A stretch of DNA of 64,000 nt from Paenibacillus aurantius. GTDB taxonomy: Bacteria > Bacillota > Bacilli > Paenibacillales > NBRC-103111. This document shows positions 53,761 to 61,737 of this stretch, one piece after another; the stretch's first letter is position 1, and each line of letters begins with the position of its first letter. The notes beneath the pieces are model-generated. The model searched no databases and had not been told where the DNA came from. It worked only from the letters and a program-made list of their open reading frames with translations. The translations under genes were made by a program, and so were the position numbers. The stretch lies in contig NZ_CP130318.1 in NCBI RefSeq assembly GCF_032268605.1, positions 6,154,501-6,218,500 of the forward strand, written 5' to 3'.

Positions 53761-54057
53761 TTACTGCGGCAAAGGCTGCCCTTCGTAGGCTTTTACCCCG
53801 AGCGGTGCGGTTAGGAAGTTCTTGGCTTGCCCTACGAACGAGGTGAAGGACTCGCTGGCGTTATGGTCCGCCACCGCTTGGGCATCCTGCCAAACCTCCA
53901 CCATCGTATAGACATTCGCATTGTCCGCCGGCTGATACAGATCGTACGACACGTTCCCGCTCTCGGCGCGGGACGCGGCGATCAGCGGTTGGACGGCTTG
54001 AAGAAACATTTCGCGTTTGGCGGGATCAATCGTCAACTGCGCATGAATAATAATCAT
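53761..54057 (-). CDS. Antibiotic biosynthesis monooxygenase (ABM)-domain protein
   Basis: 98 residues from ATG 54057, 8 bp after GGAG. The ferredoxin-like ABM fold is clear: MIIIHAQLTIDPAKREMFL, VSYDLYQPADN and MVEVWQDAQAVADHNAS. These small dimers act on quinones or on other aromatics. It lies 16 bp after the nitroreductase gene and is part of the same operon. Confidence 0.88.
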   Translation of the reverse strand: MIIIHAQLTIDPAKREMFLQAVQPLIAASRAESGNVSYDLYQPADNANVYTMVEVWQDAQAVADHNASESFTSFVGQAKNFLTAPLGVKAYEGQPLPQ

Positions 54058-54073
54058 AGCTGGTCTCCTTTCT

Positions 54074-54712
54074 TTATTTCCATTGGGCGACTTTGTTGAG
54101 AGGAAGCCGGGTGGAAGGGTGTCCGCTGTCGGCGGCTTTGCCGATCGAGATGAGCATGACCGGAACATAGCGGTCCTTGTCGTACCCGAACGCTTCCGCG
54201 ATCTTGTCCTTCTCGTAGCCCCCGATCGGATTGGTGTCATAGCCGAAGGCCCGGGCCGCGAGCATCAGCTGCATGGACACGAGACCGCCGTCCACGAGCA
54301 CGACGTCCCTCATGTCCTCGCGGGAAATCGTTTCGTAATACCCCTTGAAGGAGGACAGGATCTTGTCTTTGACCTCCTGCGGCATGAAGCCCTGTTCCAC
54401 GGCTTGTCCGTAGATCTCTTCGGCATGGACGTAGTTGTTCATGTCTCCGAAGACCCCGATGACCGCGGAGGACGTTTCGACCTGGTTCCGGTTGAAGCGG
54501 GCGAGCGGAGCCAGGATCGCTTTGGCCTCCGGGCTTTCGATGACGAGGAAGCGCCAAGGCTGCATATTGACGGAGGAAGGAGCCAGGGTCGCGAGCGTGA
54601 GGATTTCCTCCATCTCCTCCCGGCTGATTTTGACCGAGGGGTCATAGTTCTTGATGGACCGGCGTCCGGCCACTATCTCACGAAAATCGTTGGTTACCGG
54701 TTTGGTTGTCAT
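54074..54712 (-). CDS. Nitroreductase-family oxidoreductase
   Basis: 212 residues. RRSIKNYDPSVKISREEMEE at 18-37 (FMN-binding Arg/Ser), PSSVNMQPWRFLVI at 49-62 and GYDTNPIGGYEKDKIAEAF near 165 are the family signatures. It reduces nitro or quinone compounds with NAD(P)H and FMN. ATG 54712 follows AAAGGAG. The divergent TetR gene at 54965 and the palindromes between are probably its control. Confidence 0.92.
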   Translation of the reverse strand: MTTKPVTNDFREIVAGRRSIKNYDPSVKISREEMEEILTLATLAPSSVNMQPWRFLVIESPEAKAILAPLARFNRNQVETSSAVIGVFGDMNNYVHAEEIYGQAVEQGFMPQEVKDKILSSFKGYYETISREDMRDVVLVDGGLVSMQLMLAARAFGYDTNPIGGYEKDKIAEAFGYDKDRYVPVMLISIGKAADSGHPSTRLPLNKVAQWK

Positions 54713-54770
54713 GCTGATTTCTCCTTTCGGTCGGTGGAAACCTGTGATTAGGTTACTTAGTTTAACCGAA

Positions 54771-54789
54771 TCCTATAAAGATCATAGGA
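54771..54789. promoter_or_regulatory. Inverted repeat upstream of the nitroreductase gene
   Basis: TCCTAT-N7-ATAGGA, 59 bp upstream of the ATG. It may be a regulator site or part of the leader. Confidence 0.4.
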
Positions 54790-54816
54790 ATTTTGCCATT
54801 CCCTTCTAATACATTA

Positions 54817-54842
54817 TAGACAAATATATAATAAAATGTCTA
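54817..54842. promoter_or_regulatory. Probable TetR operator, TAGACA-N14-TGTCTA
   Basis: Perfect six-base arms around an AT-only 14-bp spacer, between the divergent nitroreductase and TetR genes. The architecture is the same as that of the 47150 and 47219 sites but the half-site sequence is different. Confidence 0.6.
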
Positions 54843-54890
54843 AAATAAAGGCGCGTCTATTACCATACTCCTCTTTCCCCGTTTTGTAAA

Positions 54891-54910
54891 CCGGTTAAAT
54901 CCGGTTAAGG
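54891..54910 (+). promoter_or_regulatory. Tandem CCGGTTAA repeats before the TetR gene
   Basis: CCGGTTAAAT and CCGGTTAAGG are adjacent 10-mers, 25 bp before a TATACT -10 box (54935-54940). They may bind an activator or be a chance feature. Confidence 0.35.
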
Positions 54911-54964
54911 AAATCCGGCAAAGTTCGATTATGATATACTTGGTAGGATAAAGGAAGTGGTGAT

Positions 54965-55627
54965 TTGCGCAAAATCGAGCCGGAAGAAAGACAGCGCATG
55001 AGGCAGGCCTATGCCAAAAAAATCATTAAAGCGGTCCGCACCCAAGGGTTCCAATCCCTTACGATCCAAGATCTGGCCGATCTGATGAACATGAGCCGGG
55101 CCTCCCTCTATAACTATTTCTCCTCCAAGGAAGACATCATCACGGAGGCGGCGGAAGTGTGCATGGCCTATATCCGGGAAGCGGACCAGACGATCTCCAA
55201 CGAAGCCTTACCGTACCCCATCCGGCTGCAGAAGGTGTTCGAGCAGGCCGTCTTCTCCGCCATCTATGCATCCGACGTCTTCCTGCACGACCTGCAGACG
55301 AGCTGCCCGCTCCTCTTTGAGACCAAGACAGCCTCCGAAAAGGAACGGCTCGCTTCCCTTCACTCGTTCTACCGGGGAGGCATGCAGAAAGGAATCTTCC
55401 ACGAGCTGAACCCGTCCATCCTCATTATGCAGGACGAGGTCGTGCTCCGGAAAATGCTCTCCTCCTCCTTCCTGATGGAGGAAGGCCTTTCCCTGAAGCA
55501 GGCGCTGTACGACTATTACGAGGCGAAGAAAGTCCAGCTCGTGAGGCCGGAGCATCTGCCGGACCAAGACCATTCCTCCCTTCACGAAGGGATCGAGCGC
55601 ATTCTCCGGAAGCTTGCCGAGACGTAG
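54965..55627 (+). CDS. TetR/AcrR-family transcription regulator
   Basis: 220 residues from TTG 54965 after AAAGGAAGTGG. The helix-turn-helix is SLTIQDLADLMNMSRASLYN, and the ligand domain is helical with SLKQALYDYYEAKKVQL near 180. It is divergent from the nitroreductase-monooxygenase operon, so it probably represses that operon and responds to an electrophilic or quinone-like compound (inference). Confidence 0.9.
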   Translation: MRKIEPEERQRMRQAYAKKIIKAVRTQGFQSLTIQDLADLMNMSRASLYNYFSSKEDIITEAAEVCMAYIREADQTISNEALPYPIRLQKVFEQAVFSAIYASDVFLHDLQTSCPLLFETKTASEKERLASLHSFYRGGMQKGIFHELNPSILIMQDEVVLRKMLSSSFLMEEGLSLKQALYDYYEAKKVQLVRPEHLPDQDHSSLHEGIERILRKLAET

Positions 55628-55676
55628 GGCCTTATCACGTAGCTTTGTTGGCGAGAAAACCTCTTAATGCGCACTA
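55625..55676 (-). repeat. Right half of the CCTTATCC repeat, opposite orientation
   Basis: TAGGGCCTTATCACGTAGC, CTTTGTTGGCGAGAAAACCT and CTTAATGCGCAC match the reverse complement of the right half of 23272-23367 with few differences. Confidence 0.6.
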
Positions 55677-55677
55677 G

Positions 55678-55724
55678 AAAAAGCAATAAACCCGATTCCC
55701 TGGAACCGGCGTTTATTGCTTTTT
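55678..55724. terminator. Bidirectional intrinsic terminator
   Basis: AAAAGCAATAAAC pairs with GTTTATTGCTTTT between the TetR gene and the convergent beta-galactosidase gene. Confidence 0.92.
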
Positions 55725-55737
55725 GGGTTGAGCTTCC

Positions 55738-57498
55738 CTATCCCAAATCCGGAGTATCGGTCAGCTCGATGACGGGCCCCTCGGCATGATGCAGCTCGAA
55801 CACGATGATTTCGTTATTCCCTTCCCGCAGCAGAGGGGCCGGGAGGTAGAGCGTACGCTGCGGCCCCCGGGACCAGTAGCGGCCGAGATTAAAGCCGTTG
55901 ATCCAGACGACGCCCTTCGTCCAGCCGTCGAGACGGATGAAGGTGTCGCCCTTCTCCTGAACGGTGAAGGTCCCGCGGTAGAACGCCGGACGGTCTTCCC
56001 GGTTACCGCTTTCCGGGAGGGGGCCGAACGGGATCGAGTCCGCCGAATCGAGCGGAAGCGGGTACTGGTTCCAGTCGAATAGGAACTGGTTGTTCAAGCG
56101 CACGCCCTCGGTGATCCCTTTGCGGTCCCGAAGCCGCGGGCCGTAATTGACACGCCCCATGTTCTCCACCACAAGCTCAAGCCGGGCTCCCCCTGCCGGG
56201 ATGTCCAAGGACAGCGGCTTCGGCTCCCAGCGTTCCACCGTTCCCACATAGGCGCCGTCGAGGAACACCTGCGCCCGGTCATGCACCTCCTGCAGGTGAA
56301 GCTGCTCCCCGGTGCGCGGCCCGGTCACGTGCGTCGAATACACGTGGAAACCGTAGCTCTGCCCGAGCTCTTCCATGGGAACGGGTGAGACGCTCTTAAC
56401 CGGCTGGGACAGCTTCGGTAGCTGCTCCAGGAGGTCCGCCTTCTCTGTCAAGGCGATCCGGCCGTAGCTCATCTTCCGGATCGGATCCGGAAGCGGCGGA
56501 AATTCCCGCTCGTCCCTGCCGAGGTGCTCCGCGATGACGCGGCGGACCTCGCGGAATTTCTCCGTCACGTCCCCGCATTCGGACAGCGGTGAATCGTAGT
56601 CATAGCTTGTGATCGTCGCTTCGTACTTCTCCTGGTAATTCGCCCCGTTGTAGAAGCCGAAGTTCGTTCCCCCGTGGAACATATAGAAGTTCACCGAAGC
56701 CCCCGCACGGAGCATGCGCGCGAAGACATCGGCCACATCAGCCGCATCGCGCGTGTGGTGCGGCTTCAGCCAGTGGTCGAACCAGCCGTTCCAGTACTCC
56801 ATGCACATGAGCGGGTCCTCGTCGCGGTACCGGCGGAATTTGTCGAAGGTCCCCTCCGGGTTGGAGCCGAAATTTACGGTGGCAAGCGTGCCCGGGACGG
56901 TGCCTCCCTGCAGCATGCTGTCCTCCGGTCCGTCGGAGGTGAACAGCAGCACATCCACGCCGCGCCGGACCAGCCCGTCCCGCAAATACGACAGGTACGC
57001 CTTGTCGTTGCCGTAGCTGCCGTATTCGTTCTCGATCTGCATGGCGATGACCGGCCCGCCGTGGGTGCTCAGCAGCGGGACGAGGCGGGCGATCAGCTCG
57101 TCGTAATAGCGGTCGACCTTCCGCAGGAAGGCCTCGTCCATGCAGCGCAGCTTCAAGGCCGGCTCCTTCAGCAGCCAGGCCGGCAGCCCGCCGAACTCCC
57201 ATTCCGCGCAGATGTAGGGACTCGGCCTTACGATGACATGCAGCCCGAGCTCTCCGGCCAGCCGGATGAAGCCCTCGATGTCCGCAAGCCCTTCGAAGAC
57301 GAAGCGGCCCTCCTGCGGTTCATGCAGGTTCCAGGGGACATAGGTCTCCACTGTGTTGAACCCGCACGCCTTCAGCTTCCGCAGCCGGTCCTCCCAATAC
57401 TCCGGCACCACGCGAAAATAATGAATCGCTCCCGACAAGAGCTGAACCGGCTCTCCGTCCAGCGTAAACTGTCCTTTTCCTGCTTCCAAAATGGCCAT
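55738..57498 (-). CDS. GH35 beta-galactosidase
   Basis: 586 residues from ATG 57498, 8 bp after AGGAGGGG; the longer frame has no ribosome site. It has the family barrel: SGAIHYFRVVPEYWEDRL, GFNTVETYVPWNLHEP, the acid/base Glu in AMQIENEYGSYG (near 157) and the nucleophile Glu in MCMEYWNGWFDHW (near 235). C-terminal jelly-roll domains end with GFNLGRYWSRGPQRTLYLP. No signal peptide, so it acts on imported galactosides. A divergent AraC gene lies 166 bp away and is the likely regulator. Confidence 0.93.
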   Translation of the reverse strand: MAILEAGKGQFTLDGEPVQLLSGAIHYFRVVPEYWEDRLRKLKACGFNTVETYVPWNLHEPQEGRFVFEGLADIEGFIRLAGELGLHVIVRPSPYICAEWEFGGLPAWLLKEPALKLRCMDEAFLRKVDRYYDELIARLVPLLSTHGGPVIAMQIENEYGSYGNDKAYLSYLRDGLVRRGVDVLLFTSDGPEDSMLQGGTVPGTLATVNFGSNPEGTFDKFRRYRDEDPLMCMEYWNGWFDHWLKPHHTRDAADVADVFARMLRAGASVNFYMFHGGTNFGFYNGANYQEKYEATITSYDYDSPLSECGDVTEKFREVRRVIAEHLGRDEREFPPLPDPIRKMSYGRIALTEKADLLEQLPKLSQPVKSVSPVPMEELGQSYGFHVYSTHVTGPRTGEQLHLQEVHDRAQVFLDGAYVGTVERWEPKPLSLDIPAGGARLELVVENMGRVNYGPRLRDRKGITEGVRLNNQFLFDWNQYPLPLDSADSIPFGPLPESGNREDRPAFYRGTFTVQEKGDTFIRLDGWTKGVVWINGFNLGRYWSRGPQRTLYLPAPLLREGNNEIIVFELHHAEGPVIELTDTPDLG

Positions 57499-57664
57499 GG
57501 CAACCCCTCCTGTTGACTTCCTGCGAATGCGTTTCCTGCTTCCATCATCGCTGATGATGCCGGGCCGCTCCATCCCCAAATGGAGCCAGTTCTATACCAA
57601 ATGTGCCGATGGAATGCTAAGATGAAGTCAAAAGGGATTCCAGATTCGGAAAGGAAGGAAACCG

Positions 57665-58714
57665 GTGGAAGAGCTGTTCCAATTCCCCAGCTTCACCCAT
57701 ACGCTGCAGGTGACGGGCTGCCATTTCGGCCGGAAGCCGCCCGGATGGACGTATCCGCTGCATCACCATCACCTGTTCGAACTCGTCTACTGCTTCCGCG
57801 GCGAAGTGGAGCAGGAAATCAGCCGGGAGCGCCTACTTCTGCGGGAAGGAGACTGGCTGCTGATCAAGGCCGGCGTCCGTCACCAGCTGGCCAACCGGTC
57901 GGAGGCGGAATACGGCTACTTCAACGTGCATTTCGACCTCGACGACGACGGCATCCGCGGCCTGCTGGCCTCTGCGCCCTACCGGCACTTCATGAGGAAG
58001 GAAACAGAGGGAAGCAAGCTGACCTCCTATGTAAAAGAACTCGAGCAGGTGCGCGACCGCAGCCGGAAGGATCCGTCTTCCGGGCAGGCCGGCGGGACGG
58101 ACGAGACGGCCCCTCTCCCGTTCGGGGACCTCCTGCTCCTGCAGGCGTACACCCTGCTCCTCCTCCACGAGCTGCTGGCCCTGCTTCGGGAGGACCGGCC
58201 GTCCCGCCCGCAGGCGGCAGCCGTACAGCCCTACGGGCGGGGGGGCGGCCGTGCAGCCGGGCGGGGCTCCGGCCGTTCCCTCGGCCGTTCCGCTGCCTCC
58301 GCTTCCGGCTCTGGCGCCTCCGCTCCCGACCAAGGCGGCTCCCCGTCGCTCTTCGCGGCGGACCTCGCCCACGAGGTGGAGGAGAGGCTGGCGCTCGTCA
58401 TGAGCGGGGAAGCGTCCGTCGCCGGCGTGGCGAAGGAGCTTAACCTGAGCCGCAGCCAGTGCAGCAAGCTTTTTGCCAAGGTGTACGGCCTGTCGCCCCA
58501 GCAGTATGTGAGCCGGCAGAAGCTGAAGCTCGCCAAGGAGCTGCTCGTCACCACCAACCTGCCGATGACCCGCATCGCCGAGAGGCTCGGCTTCCAGTCG
58601 GCTTCCCATTTCTCCCGGCAGTTCCGGCGCTGGACGGGCCTGTCGCCCACGGAGTTCCGGCCCAAGCATCTTGCCGGAGCGGTAGCGGATGAGGGAGCCG
58701 ACGGGAAGCTTTGA
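57665..58714 (+). CDS. AraC-family regulator with a Gly/Arg/Ser-rich insert
   Basis: 349 residues from GTG 57665 after AAGGAAGG. Residues 1-120 are a cupin-like sensor (YPLHHHHLFELVYCFRGEVE), about 245-340 are the two helix-turn-helix motifs (VAGVAKELNLSRSQCSKLF; MTRIAERLGFQSASHFSRQF). Between them is a low-complexity stretch at about 180-235 (GRGGGRAAGRGSGRSLGRSA), much richer in Gly/Arg/Ser than usual linkers and encoded by very GC-rich DNA. It probably controls the divergent GH35 gene. Confidence 0.9.
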   Translation: MEELFQFPSFTHTLQVTGCHFGRKPPGWTYPLHHHHLFELVYCFRGEVEQEISRERLLLREGDWLLIKAGVRHQLANRSEAEYGYFNVHFDLDDDGIRGLLASAPYRHFMRKETEGSKLTSYVKELEQVRDRSRKDPSSGQAGGTDETAPLPFGDLLLLQAYTLLLLHELLALLREDRPSRPQAAAVQPYGRGGGRAAGRGSGRSLGRSAASASGSGASAPDQGGSPSLFAADLAHEVEERLALVMSGEASVAGVAKELNLSRSQCSKLFAKVYGLSPQQYVSRQKLKLAKELLVTTNLPMTRIAERLGFQSASHFSRQFRRWTGLSPTEFRPKHLAGAVADEGADGKL

Positions 58715-58761
58715 CCCGCGGCTTCGAATGGGATAAGCGTTACGTCTTTTCCCCGCGCCTC

Positions 58762-59532
58762 TTATTCGCTGATCATCCGTTCCACTCCCAGCGCTTCCAG
58801 CTTCTCCACCCATTCCTTCGGGCAATCGGAATCCGTAACCAGCATGGAGAACTCCTCCAGCCGGGCTATGCGCGCGAAGGTCGATCTCCCGAATTTGGAA
58901 TGGTCCGCCACGAGAATCGTTTCCTCCGCCCTCTGCATCATCTTCCGCTTGATGTTGACTTCCCCCAGATGGTAGTCGGTCACCCCATCCGTCACCGAGA
59001 TGCCGCCCGCGGCGAGGAATGCCTTGTTCACCTTGAACCCATCGAGCATTTGTTCCGTCAGCGACCCGACGGCCGCCTGGCATTCGGGATCGATTTCCCC
59101 TCCCGCGAAAATGACCCGGCCCCGAAGGATCTCCATGGCCAAGTTCAGAATGGGTACGGAATGGGTGATCAAGGTTAGGTCCTTCCGGTCCCTCAAGTGG
59201 GGTAAAATCTCAAGCGTCGTCGTCCCGTTATCGACCATGACGGTCTCCCCGTCCTGAACGAGAGAGGCGGCGAGCCGGCCGATTGACGATTTTTTGGCGG
59301 GGTTCATCTGGCTTCGCTTCATGAATGGCGGCTCATGCAGCTCCATACGCATCTTGACGGCTCCCCCATACACTTTGCGCAGCTTGCCTTCCTTCTCGAG
59401 CCGGTCCAGGTCGCGCCGTACCGTCTCCGTCGAGACGCCCAGCCGCTCGGCCAGCTGGGGAACCTGGACCTTTCCCTCCATTTCCAGAAGACCCAGAATG
59501 GTCATCCGTCGATCTTCATAGGTTACGGACAT
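58762..59532 (-). CDS. DeoR-family transcription repressor
   Basis: 256 residues. The winged helix KVQVPQLAERLGVSTETVRR is followed by the sugar-phosphate domain (VDNGTTTLEILPHL, VIFAGGEIDPECQA). ATG 59532 follows GGGAGAGG. It is divergent from a metallophosphoesterase and a transporter gene, with ACAACAATT repeats between, and probably represses them. The effector is unknown. Confidence 0.9.
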   Translation of the reverse strand: MSVTYEDRRMTILGLLEMEGKVQVPQLAERLGVSTETVRRDLDRLEKEGKLRKVYGGAVKMRMELHEPPFMKRSQMNPAKKSSIGRLAASLVQDGETVMVDNGTTTLEILPHLRDRKDLTLITHSVPILNLAMEILRGRVIFAGGEIDPECQAAVGSLTEQMLDGFKVNKAFLAAGGISVTDGVTDYHLGEVNIKRKMMQRAEETILVADHSKFGRSTFARIARLEEFSMLVTDSDCPKEWVEKLEALGVERMISE

Positions 59533-59618
59533 AAGAACCTCTCCCTTTCATCCCGTGTATCCTCCACTCCAAAAAATGATTGACATCCATGGATCATCGG
59601 AGCTACAATTTGCACGAA

Positions 59619-59662
59619 ACAACAAGAATACTACATAAATCCACAACAATTATACAACAATT
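59619..59662. promoter_or_regulatory. ACAACAA repeats, probable DeoR operator
   Basis: ACAACAATT at 59643-59651 and 59654-59662 (11 bp apart), plus a related ACAACAAGA at 59619-59627. Same-direction repeats near one helical turn are common for DeoR proteins. Confidence 0.5.
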
Positions 59663-59684
59663 CCATGGATAGGGGGACCTTACT

Positions 59685-60626
59685 TTGCCAAAAGAGCTTA
59701 AGTTTCGCGAAGACCGCACCTTCACCATTGCGCAGTTTACGGATCTGCATTGGAAGGACGGAGGCAAGGAGGACCAGCAGACCCGCCGGCTGATGGAGGA
59801 GGTGCTGGACGCCGAGAAGCCGGACCTTGTCGTGTTTACGGGCGATGTCATCTACACCGGCTATGTAACTCCCGGCCATCCGGTATGCGAGGAGCCCCTG
59901 CAGGCCTTCCGGGATGCCGTTCTTCCGGCGGAGGAACGGGGCATCCCGTGGGCTGTGGTCTTCGGCAATCATGACACCGAATCGGGAATTACCCGCGACG
60001 AGCTGATGGCCGTTGTCCTAAAGCATCCGCATACCGTAACGGAACGGGGACCGGAGAAGCTTAGCGGGGTCGGCAACTATCGGCTTACCATCGGCAGCTG
60101 CGGAAACGGAGAAGCGGCGGCCCAGCTGTATTTCTTCGATTCCGGGAGCTACTCTCCGCTCGATACCGTGAAAGGCTACGATTGGATCCGCTCCGATCAG
60201 ATCGACTGGTACCGGGAGCAAGCCCGGCAGGGCATGAACCCGGAGAGTCCCTCTCTTGCGTTCTTTCATATCCCGCTGCCCGAATTCAAGCAGGTGTGGG
60301 AGCAGAACCCCTGCTACGGCCATAAATACGAGGAGGTTTGCTGCCCGGCCGTGAATTCCGGTCTATTTGCCGCCATGCTGGAGACAGGCGGGATCGGGGG
60401 AATCTTCTGCGGCCACGACCATGTGAACGACTATTGGGGAGAGCTGCATGGAATCCGGCTCTGCTACGGCCGGGCCACTGGGTACAACACTTACGGCCGG
60501 GAAGGCTTCCCCCGGGGAGCCCGGATGATCCGGCTCCGGGAAGGCGAGCGTTCCTTTGATTCCTGGCTTCGTCTTGCCGGCGGCCTTGTGGTCCATCACC
60601 AGCCCGAGCATACGCCCGGTGCTTAA
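59685..60626 (+). CDS. Calcineurin-like metallophosphoesterase
   Basis: 313 residues from TTG 59685 after AGGGGG. All five metal motifs are intact: TDLHWKD, VFTGDVI, VFGNHDT, FFHIPLP and CGHDHVND. The spacing fits the purple-acid-phosphatase-like/YkuE-like cytoplasmic group. No signal peptide is seen. It lies 27 bp before an EamA transporter gene, so the two are one transcript under the DeoR regulator. Confidence 0.9.
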   Translation: MPKELKFREDRTFTIAQFTDLHWKDGGKEDQQTRRLMEEVLDAEKPDLVVFTGDVIYTGYVTPGHPVCEEPLQAFRDAVLPAEERGIPWAVVFGNHDTESGITRDELMAVVLKHPHTVTERGPEKLSGVGNYRLTIGSCGNGEAAAQLYFFDSGSYSPLDTVKGYDWIRSDQIDWYREQARQGMNPESPSLAFFHIPLPEFKQVWEQNPCYGHKYEEVCCPAVNSGLFAAMLETGGIGGIFCGHDHVNDYWGELHGIRLCYGRATGYNTYGREGFPRGARMIRLREGERSFDSWLRLAGGLVVHHQPEHTPGA

Positions 60627-60653
60627 TCCCTTATTCCCATTGGAGGGTGCCCC

Positions 60654-61502
60654 TTGTTGACCGTGTCTTTGCTGCTTGTCGTCGCATCCGGCCTCCTTCA
60701 TGCCGTATGGAGTCTCTTTGCCAAGGTCAGCCGCAATAAGAGCGTCTTTCTCTGGTTGATCATGGCGGTAGCCACCCTCGTGCTGCTCCCCGTCCTGGTC
60801 CGGGAGCTGTGGGTTACCCCGCTTCCTCCCGAAGCGTATGGCTTCCTTCTCCTGTCAGCCTGCCTTCAGGGAGGATATGCCCTTCTGCTCGCCCGGACTT
60901 ACCAGATGGGGGACTTGTCCCAGGTGTATCCGATTATGCGGGGAACCAGCACGCTTCTGATTCCTCTCTGCAGCGTGTTGTTTCTGCAGGAATCTTTGTC
61001 CCCGTTCGGATGGACCGGCCTCGCCGCCATGATCGCCGGCTTTCTGGGACTAAGCGGGTTCGCCGGCCGTTCACCAGCCCCTGGAGCCGTCAAGCCGTTC
61101 CTCCTGGCGCTCAGTGTCGGCGTCTGCACCACCTGCTACGTCTTGGTCGACCGGATCAACCTCGGGTACCTTTCGCCTCTTTCCCTCCTTGAGGTCACCA
61201 ACCTTGGGTTCACGGCCGCCTTGACCCCGATCGCCCTTCGCTCGAAGCAGCTGAAGGAGGAGTGGAAGGCCCACGCCAAGCTTATCGTCCTCGGTTCCGT
61301 GCTTAACCCGGGTTCCTACCTGCTCTTTCTTTTCGCCCTGCAGCTGGCTCCTGTGGCCCACATCTCGCCCGTCCGGGAGATCGGAACCGTCTTTGCGACG
61401 ATCCTGGGGATCGTCGTTCTAAAGGAAAAGCAAGGCCGCGTGCGGATTCTCTGCTCGGCTCTCATTCTGTCCGGCCTTCTCTTGATCGGCTTCCTGGGGT
61501 AA
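60654..61502 (+). CDS. EamA-family (DMT) transporter
   Basis: 282 residues with ten predicted membrane helices in two repeats (GLLHAVWSLFAKVSR; SVGVCTTCYVLVDRIN). EamA transporters move small metabolites or amino acids, usually out of the cell. It starts at TTG 60654 after GGAGGG and ends at a perfect terminator. Confidence 0.88.
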   Translation: MLTVSLLLVVASGLLHAVWSLFAKVSRNKSVFLWLIMAVATLVLLPVLVRELWVTPLPPEAYGFLLLSACLQGGYALLLARTYQMGDLSQVYPIMRGTSTLLIPLCSVLFLQESLSPFGWTGLAAMIAGFLGLSGFAGRSPAPGAVKPFLLALSVGVCTTCYVLVDRINLGYLSPLSLLEVTNLGFTAALTPIALRSKQLKEEWKAHAKLIVLGSVLNPGSYLLFLFALQLAPVAHISPVREIGTVFATILGIVVLKEKQGRVRILCSALILSGLLLIGFLG

Positions 61503-61526
61503 GCCCTTTCTATCCACCTGTATAAC

Positions 61527-61566
61527 CAAGCAGAGGACTGGAAACCGTCCTCTGCTTGGTTTTTTG
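61527..61566 (+). terminator. Intrinsic terminator after the EamA gene
   Basis: CCAAGCAGAGGAC pairs perfectly with GTCCTCTGCTTGG, followed by six T. Confidence 0.95.
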
Positions 61567-61643
61567 GTTATTCGGCCTGTTTTTTTTTCGCTGCCGGTTC
61601 TCCCTCGGCTGCTCCCGCCGCGGCACCAGCCCCGCTTCCATCC

Positions 61644-61737
61644 GGAGCCTTATCTGCGAATGCTGCTCCGTTTCCTTATGACCTTTCGGCGCCTGCCCAG
61701 GCTTACTCTCCATCCCCGTTACCGGGTAAGGCATTAG
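61644..61737 (+). repeat. CCTTATCC dispersed repeat, full copy
   Basis: About 94 bp, GGAGCCTTATCTGCGAATG on the left and GTTACCGGGTAAGGCATTAG on the right. It ends at the stop codon of the nucleotidyltransferase gene. Confidence 0.68.

Noticed and set aside
57580-58443. Plus-strand frame overlapping the AraC gene
   Set aside because: Low-complexity Arg/Pro/Gly translation; the AraC frame has the helix-turn-helix and sensor motifs.
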